This document shows, one piece after another, positions 59,436-64,000 of a DNA stretch of 64,000 nucleotides (positions are counted from its first letter, which is position 1; each line of letters starts with the position of its first letter). The notes below the pieces were generated by a model. The model did not search any database. It was not told where the DNA came from and worked only from the letters and a program-made list of their open reading frames with translations. The position numbers and the translations under genes were made by a program. Origin of the DNA: Flavobacterium psychrophilum (lineage in GTDB: Bacteria > Bacteroidota > Bacteroidia > Flavobacteriales > Flavobacteriaceae); the NCBI GenBank assembly GCA_945874225.1, contig CAMCFT010000003.1, positions 1-64,000 of the forward strand, given 5' to 3'.

Positions 59436-61028
59436 ATGAAAAAAATAAAATTAAGTCATATTAGTTTATTTGTAATTTTGGGAATAATATCATTATTTTC
59501 ATCATGTACAGATGATTTAAATGTTTTCCCAAAAGACGATAACGATTTTACATCCGAAGAGTTTTATGCTGATCCACTTGCATACAAACAATTTTTAGCA
59601 AAAATTTATGCAGGTTTTGCTGTAACAGGACAAGCTGGCCCTGCTGGAGCTCCAGATATTCAAGGAATTGATGAAGGATTTGGACAATATTTAAGAGGGT
59701 ATTGGCAACTGCAAGAGCTTTGTACTGATGAAGCAATGGTAGCATGGGGTGACCCTACATTGCCTGATCTAAATACTCAGTCTTGGAATGCTGACAATCA
59801 ATTTACTAGAGCGTTTTATTCAAGAGTATTTTATCAAATTGGTTTGGCAAATGAGTATTTAAGAGAAACTACAGATGCAAAACTAGATTCAAGAGCGGTA
59901 AGCACTGAGTTGAAAGCAGATGTAAAAGTTTTTAGAGCAGAAGTACGATTTTTAAGAGCAATGTCCTATTATCACGCAATTGATTTGTTTGGTAAAGTCG
60001 CTTTTGCAACTGAAGAAGATAAAGTAGGTGTGCCACCTCAAGAAAAAGATAGAATATTTGTTTTTAACTTTATAGTTGAAGAATTAATAGCAATTATCCC
60101 TGAAATGAAAGCTGCTAATGCTAATGAATACGGAAGAGCAGATCAAAGAGCTGCCAAAATGCTATTAGCTAAATTGTATCAGAATTCTATTGTATATACT
60201 GCAATAAATAGAGATACTGATGCACTTGCATCAATCAATGAAGTAATTGCATCTTCAGTTCCTATTGATACAACTATTCCTTACAGTAATTTATTTATGG
60301 CAGATAATGACAGAACGTCTCTTCATAATGAAATTATATTTACAGTTAGAAGTGATGGTACAAGAACAACAAGTTGGGGAGCAACTACTTACTTAGTTCA
60401 TGCCCCTACTGGAGATTGGTTTGCTGAAACCGGAGTTGATGGTGGATGGTTTGGATTGGTAGGAAGACCAGAATTTGCAGCCAAATTTTCAGATTTAACT
60501 GGTGGAGCAGATAAGAGAGCTATCTTTTTTCAAGATACTCCTATAAGCATTCCTACAGCATCAGACTTTTTTGCCAAAGGTGGATTGAAAGTTAAGAAGT
60601 GGAAAAACATTACTTCAACTGGAGTTAGAGGTAGTAATGCTTCTATGCCAGATACTGATTTCCCTATGTTTAGATTAGCAGACACCTATTTGATGTATGC
60701 TGAATTAGCTGCAAAAGGATTAGGGTCTAGGGCTACAGCTGTTGGATATGTTAATATTTTAAGAACACGAGCACAAGCTGCCCAAATAACAGATGCTGAT
60801 TTGACATTACAATTTGTTTTAGATGAAAGATCAAGAGAACTTTATTGGGAAGGACATAGAAGACAAGATTTAATTCGTTTTGGCCAATATTCTGGAAGTT
60901 CTTATATGTGGCAATGGAAAGGTGGAATTCAAGCTGGAATATCGATTGACGACAAATTCAAATTATATCCTATTCCGCAAGCCGAGTTAAATACAAATAC
61001 AAATCTTACTCAAAACTCTGGATATTAA
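59436..61028 (+). CDS. susD: SusD/RagB-type starch-binding lipoprotein
   Basis: A 530-residue surface lipoprotein that binds alpha-glucan and closes over SusC. Lipobox in LGIISLFSSC (Cys ~24), then the helical TPR-like body with EVRFLRAMSYYHAIDLFGKV (N-terminal SusD signature) and the C-terminal VLDERSRELYWEGHRRQDLIRFG, which is diagnostic. Starts 11 bp after susC. The sugar is not read from sequence; the neighbouring alpha-glucan enzymes set it. Confidence 0.95.
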   Translation: MKKIKLSHISLFVILGIISLFSSCTDDLNVFPKDDNDFTSEEFYADPLAYKQFLAKIYAGFAVTGQAGPAGAPDIQGIDEGFGQYLRGYWQLQELCTDEAMVAWGDPTLPDLNTQSWNADNQFTRAFYSRVFYQIGLANEYLRETTDAKLDSRAVSTELKADVKVFRAEVRFLRAMSYYHAIDLFGKVAFATEEDKVGVPPQEKDRIFVFNFIVEELIAIIPEMKAANANEYGRADQRAAKMLLAKLYQNSIVYTAINRDTDALASINEVIASSVPIDTTIPYSNLFMADNDRTSLHNEIIFTVRSDGTRTTSWGATTYLVHAPTGDWFAETGVDGGWFGLVGRPEFAAKFSDLTGGADKRAIFFQDTPISIPTASDFFAKGGLKVKKWKNITSTGVRGSNASMPDTDFPMFRLADTYLMYAELAAKGLGSRATAVGYVNILRTRAQAAQITDADLTLQFVLDERSRELYWEGHRRQDLIRFGQYSGSSYMWQWKGGIQAGISIDDKFKLYPIPQAELNTNTNLTQNSGY

Positions 61029-61087
61029 TGATAATTTTTTTGATGTTACTTAGTTCTCATCAAGGAAATATTAAAATAACAAAAATT

Positions 61088-62287
61088 ATGAAAAAAATAT
61101 TTATAAATATAATTTTAATTGTTGGCACACTTTTTAGTACAGTGTCGTGCGAGAAAGATTTTATTAATCCCACTGCTTCTATAGTAACTGGAGCCACTTT
61201 AGTTGCGCCAGCAGAAGGCGCCACTTTTAATCTGAATCCAGGTGCTTCAACAGCAACAGCTATGACAGTTAAATGGGCATCGGTAGATTTCGGTTATTTA
61301 GCCTCTGTGATATACGTTTTGCAGATTGTTAAATCAACAGATAATTTTGACAATCCTCAATTAATTACTTTAGGTACTTTTAATGAAAACACCAATTCGG
61401 TTCATGAATTAGCAATTACTACTACTGAAATTAATTTGAAACTTTATAACCTTGAAGCACCACTAGGAGTTGCATCAAGTTTTAAAATGAGAGTTTATGC
61501 ACAGCCTGCCGGTCAATTAGATACTTCCGAAAATGGTGTTAGATCTTATTCTAAAGAAACCACTATTGAATCGAATGTTTATGACCCTATTGATGAATTA
61601 CCAAGAATTTATGTTTATGGTAATTTTGGAGCTGCCAGTTCTTTTGCTGATTGGGATATCAACACTAATGGAACTTCAAACTCTCCACCATTGTATGCTC
61701 CAGCAAGTGATGGAAAATACAGCGGATTTGTTTTTATGAATGTGGCATCACCTTTATTTAAGTTTGCTAATCCAACCAGTGCAGACTTAAATATTAAAGG
61801 TCGTGGAGTTTCTGCAGGAACTTTATTGAGTTCAACTGATGTTTCAACAGGAAATGTTATTAGTGCACTAGCTCCATTAGGCGATTTTACTTATTTTGTA
61901 ACTGCAGATTGGAACAGCAATACTTACACAATCATAAAGAGAAAATTAGCATTGAGAGGTACTATGACCTCAAACTTACCAGTTTATTTAACGTATATAG
62001 TTGATGCCGCTTCTCCTTATTATAGAATGTATGTAGCTACAAATGTTTCATTAATTGCAAACGCTAGTGGATACATTCAGTTGAAAGACAGTTCAACTCT
62101 TGCAGATAGAATGGGAATAGATAATACAAACACTGTATTGCAAGTTTCTCCGAATTCATCTTCACGAATAAAAAATAAAATGAAAACGGGCTCAAGTTCT
62201 TTTACAGTAAGTACTGCAGGGGTTTACACCGTGGTTTTGAATCTTAAAAATTCTGGGGATTATAACTTACGTGTTATTCCTAATTAA
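61088..62287 (+). CDS. SusE/SusF-type outer-membrane lipoprotein
   Basis: A 399-residue surface lipoprotein. The ATG at 61088 gives a proper signal (ILIVGTLFSTVSC, Cys ~18); an ATG at 61028 overlapping the susD stop adds 20 odd residues and is not preferred. An N-terminal SusE domain (about 30-165) is followed by repeated starch-binding modules of the SusE/F kind (YVYGNFGAASSFADWDI; later YLTYIVDAASPYYRMYV). Probably holds starch at the surface. Followed by a strong terminator. Confidence 0.88.
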   Translation: MKKIFINIILIVGTLFSTVSCEKDFINPTASIVTGATLVAPAEGATFNLNPGASTATAMTVKWASVDFGYLASVIYVLQIVKSTDNFDNPQLITLGTFNENTNSVHELAITTTEINLKLYNLEAPLGVASSFKMRVYAQPAGQLDTSENGVRSYSKETTIESNVYDPIDELPRIYVYGNFGAASSFADWDINTNGTSNSPPLYAPASDGKYSGFVFMNVASPLFKFANPTSADLNIKGRGVSAGTLLSSTDVSTGNVISALAPLGDFTYFVTADWNSNTYTIIKRKLALRGTMTSNLPVYLTYIVDAASPYYRMYVATNVSLIANASGYIQLKDSSTLADRMGIDNTNTVLQVSPNSSSRIKNKMKTGSSSFTVSTAGVYTVVLNLKNSGDYNLRVIPN

Positions 62288-62304
62288 TTTCAATTCTTGA
62301 TTTC

Positions 62305-62339
62305 AATCCCGTTTGCTTTAGCGAACGGGATTTTTTTTT
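62305..62339 (+). terminator. Strong intrinsic terminator between susE and the last GH13 gene
   Basis: AATCCCGTTTGC pairs with GCGAACGGGATT (one G-U) over a TTTA loop and is followed by nine Ts. It splits the plus-strand run; the GH13 gene would need readthrough or its own promoter. Confidence 0.88.
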
Positions 62340-62352
62340 ATAAAACACTACT

Positions 62353-64000
62353 ATGAAAAAAATTATATTATTTTTTATTCTTTTGTTGTCACTGCAAATG
62401 TTGTCACTGCAAACTTTTGCGCAAACAACGACAGTTCCGTCGCCTGCTTTGGCGGAAGGTTCAGTTACTATCAATTTTAATAAAACCGGAACTCCGCTAT
62501 CAACTACAACTGCCATTTATGCTCACATTGGAGTAACGGTTAATGGTTTAAGATGGCAAAACACCAAGGGTACTTGGGCAACTACCAATGCTCCTCTTTT
62601 GACGTTAGTTTCTGGAACAACTTATAAATTAGATCTTACACCAGACTTATATACTTATTTCGGTGTTCCTCTCACAAGTTCAATTACTGAAATTTGTGTG
62701 GTATTCAGAAATGCTACAGGAAGTTTGCAAACATCACCAGACATTTTTCTCCCTGTAGGTAATTTCCAAGCTACGCTAACGTCGCCTGTTTTATACAATA
62801 ATATTATAAGCTCTGGTAGTAACTTAACTGTTACGGCAAGTAATACAAATGGGAATGCCAATTACAATTTATTGGCAAACGGAATAAGTATCAATACTTT
62901 TACGGGTTCTTCTTATTCTTTTACCGATGCAAATATTAGCACCAACAAAAGCTATGATTTACAAATTACACAAGGAACTACAATTTTTTCAAAAAAATTC
63001 ACAGTAATTGTAAATCCAATTACTATTTCTGAAACAATACCAGTAGGTTTAGTTGATGGAATAAATTATAACTCTGGCGATAAAAGCAAAGCTACTCTTG
63101 TATTAGATGCGCCAGGAAAAGATTTTATTTATGTGGCTGGAAGCTTCAATAACTGGCAACCGGGATCAACTTATGCAATGAAAAAAGATGCTACAGCAGG
63201 GTCAACCAAATTCTGGTTAGAACTAACTGGATTAACTTCAGAGCAAAATGAAACCTACCAATATTGGGTAATAGATGAAGTGCCTACATCAGGTTCTCCA
63301 ATTTTGGTTAAAACTGCCGATCCCTATTCTACCTTGGTTTTGAATAAGGATGAAGACCCTTGGATTCCTATCGGAAACTATCCAAATCTTCCCGCTTATC
63401 CAGTAGGACAAGACAGAGAAGTTACTGTATTGCAAACTGGACAAATACCTTATGCCTGGAGTACAGCAACCACTAATTTTGTAAAACCGGAAAAAGATAA
63501 ACTGGTAGTATATGAAGTTTTAGTTAGAGATTTTGATGCGAACAGAAGTTATCAAAACCTGATTGACAGAATTGATTATTTCAAAAATCTGAAAATAAAC
63601 GCAATCGAATTAATGCCGGTAATGGAATTTGATGGCAACGAAAGTTGGGGATACAATACCTCATTTCACATGGCTTTAGACAAAGCGTATGGACCAGCTG
63701 CCAAACTAAAGGAGTTTATCGATTTATGCCATCAAAACGGTATTGCAGTAATTCTGGATGTGGCACTAAATCATGCTTTTGGCAGAAACCCAATGGACAG
63801 AATGTGGATGAACGATCCTGATGGTGATGGTTGGGGAGGTCCGGCTTCTGATAATCCGTATTTTAATGTTACAGCAACGCATAGTTATAGTGTGGGAAAT
63901 GATTTTAATCATCAACAAACCAGAACAAAAACCTATGTAAAAAGGGTTGTTAAACAATGGATCGAAGAATTCAAAATTGATGGATATCGTTGGGATTTAA
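62353..64000 (+). CDS. GH13 alpha-amylase-family enzyme (cut by window end)
   Basis: At least 549 codons, running off the right edge. A signal peptide holds a 15-bp tandem duplication (LSLQM then LSLQT). A long N-terminal region of beta domains follows (residues ~25-290), then a CBM48/E-set-like module (FIYVAGSFNNWQPGS) and the GH13 barrel: LVVYEVLVRDF, GYNTSFHMALDKAYG, LDVALNHAFG (region I) and finally GYRWDL, whose Asp548 is the nucleophile. The acid/base Glu and the C-terminus lie outside. Because no stop is visible the gene could be missed by simple ORF calling. Probably a secreted amylase, perhaps T9SS cargo; the missing end decides. Confidence 0.9.
   Translation, partial: MKKIILFFILLLSLQMLSLQTFAQTTTVPSPALAEGSVTINFNKTGTPLSTTTAIYAHIGVTVNGLRWQNTKGTWATTNAPLLTLVSGTTYKLDLTPDLYTYFGVPLTSSITEICVVFRNATGSLQTSPDIFLPVGNFQATLTSPVLYNNIISSGSNLTVTASNTNGNANYNLLANGISINTFTGSSYSFTDANISTNKSYDLQITQGTTIFSKKFTVIVNPITISETIPVGLVDGINYNSGDKSKATLVLDAPGKDFIYVAGSFNNWQPGSTYAMKKDATAGSTKFWLELTGLTSEQNETYQYWVIDEVPTSGSPILVKTADPYSTLVLNKDEDPWIPIGNYPNLPAYPVGQDREVTVLQTGQIPYAWSTATTNFVKPEKDKLVVYEVLVRDFDANRSYQNLIDRIDYFKNLKINAIELMPVMEFDGNESWGYNTSFHMALDKAYGPAAKLKEFIDLCHQNGIAVILDVALNHAFGRNPMDRMWMNDPDGDGWGGPASDNPYFNVTATHSYSVGNDFNHQQTRTKTYVKRVVKQWIEEFKIDGYRWDL

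Noticed and set aside
1..64000. tRNA, rRNA, integrase or transposase genes
   Set aside because: No convincing cloverleaf, rRNA segment or recombinase protein was found; the repeats are non-coding or carry only the two small unknown genes.

Overview
The window is AT-rich chromosomal DNA from a member of the Flavobacteriaceae, most probably Flavobacterium or a close relative. Several things point there: gliding genes gldE and gldD next to mutY and ssb, a giant secreted protein with the gliding-motility/type IX secretion C-terminal domain, a SusC/SusD/SusE polysaccharide utilisation locus, a 30-residue bTHX ribosomal protein, and many start regions carrying the Bacteroidota -7 element TAnnTTTG. 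I see no rRNA, tRNA, CRISPR array, transposase or integrase.

Layout. 1-9.2 kb holds housekeeping genes: the start of a secreted protein, aspartate kinase, an acetyltransferase, fructose-1,6-bisphosphatase, a TerB-like protein, a HupE/UreJ membrane protein, dCMP deaminase, an S41 protease, an FAD protein, MarC and a DUF3109 protein. 9.4-16.6 kb is nucleotide metabolism: class I ribonucleotide reductase (nrdB, nrdA) and dGTPase, separated by two RDD membrane paralogues with a DinD-like gene between them. 16.6-23.1 kb runs DUF3078, dxs, an accessory block (HExxH lipoprotein, second lipoprotein, broken gene), then tadA. The 5' end of dxs, with its promoter, occurs a second time as a remnant just upstream of tadA, so the accessory block looks inserted between dxs and tadA. 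23.3-29.3 kb is RNase E/G, bTHX, HU, mutY, ssb, gldE, gldD. 29.3-34.2 kb holds an NTF2-like protein, an RluB-type pseudouridine synthase, and an isoprenoid cluster (UbiA prenyltransferase, mevalonate-kinase-like GHMP kinase, diphosphomevalonate decarboxylase) interrupted by a four-helix-bundle gene. 34.5-43.8 kb holds TspO, the 1249-residue repeat protein, a HI0933-type flavoprotein, a phosphodiesterase and an M16 peptidase.

43.8-64 kb is an alpha-glucan (starch/maltodextrin) utilisation locus. A minus-strand run encodes a GH13 lipoprotein, GH31, a SusA-like GH13, a GxxExxY protein, a GH65 phosphorylase, beta-phosphoglucomutase, an SLC45-type MFS transporter and a LacI regulator. A plus-strand run encodes SusC, SusD, SusE and a further GH13 enzyme cut by the window end. 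The likely flow is surface binding and cleavage (SusCDE, GH13), periplasmic trimming (SusA-like GH13, GH31), import by the MFS carrier, then phosphorolysis by GH65 and conversion of beta-glucose-1-phosphate to glucose-6-phosphate.

The most striking non-genic signal is a rich set of palindromic repeats. They fill six consecutive gene junctions of the glucan locus, bracket two small genes (four-helix-bundle and GxxExxY) as if these were loop cargo, reach into start and stop codons, and in two genes appear to lie in frame inside the coding sequence.
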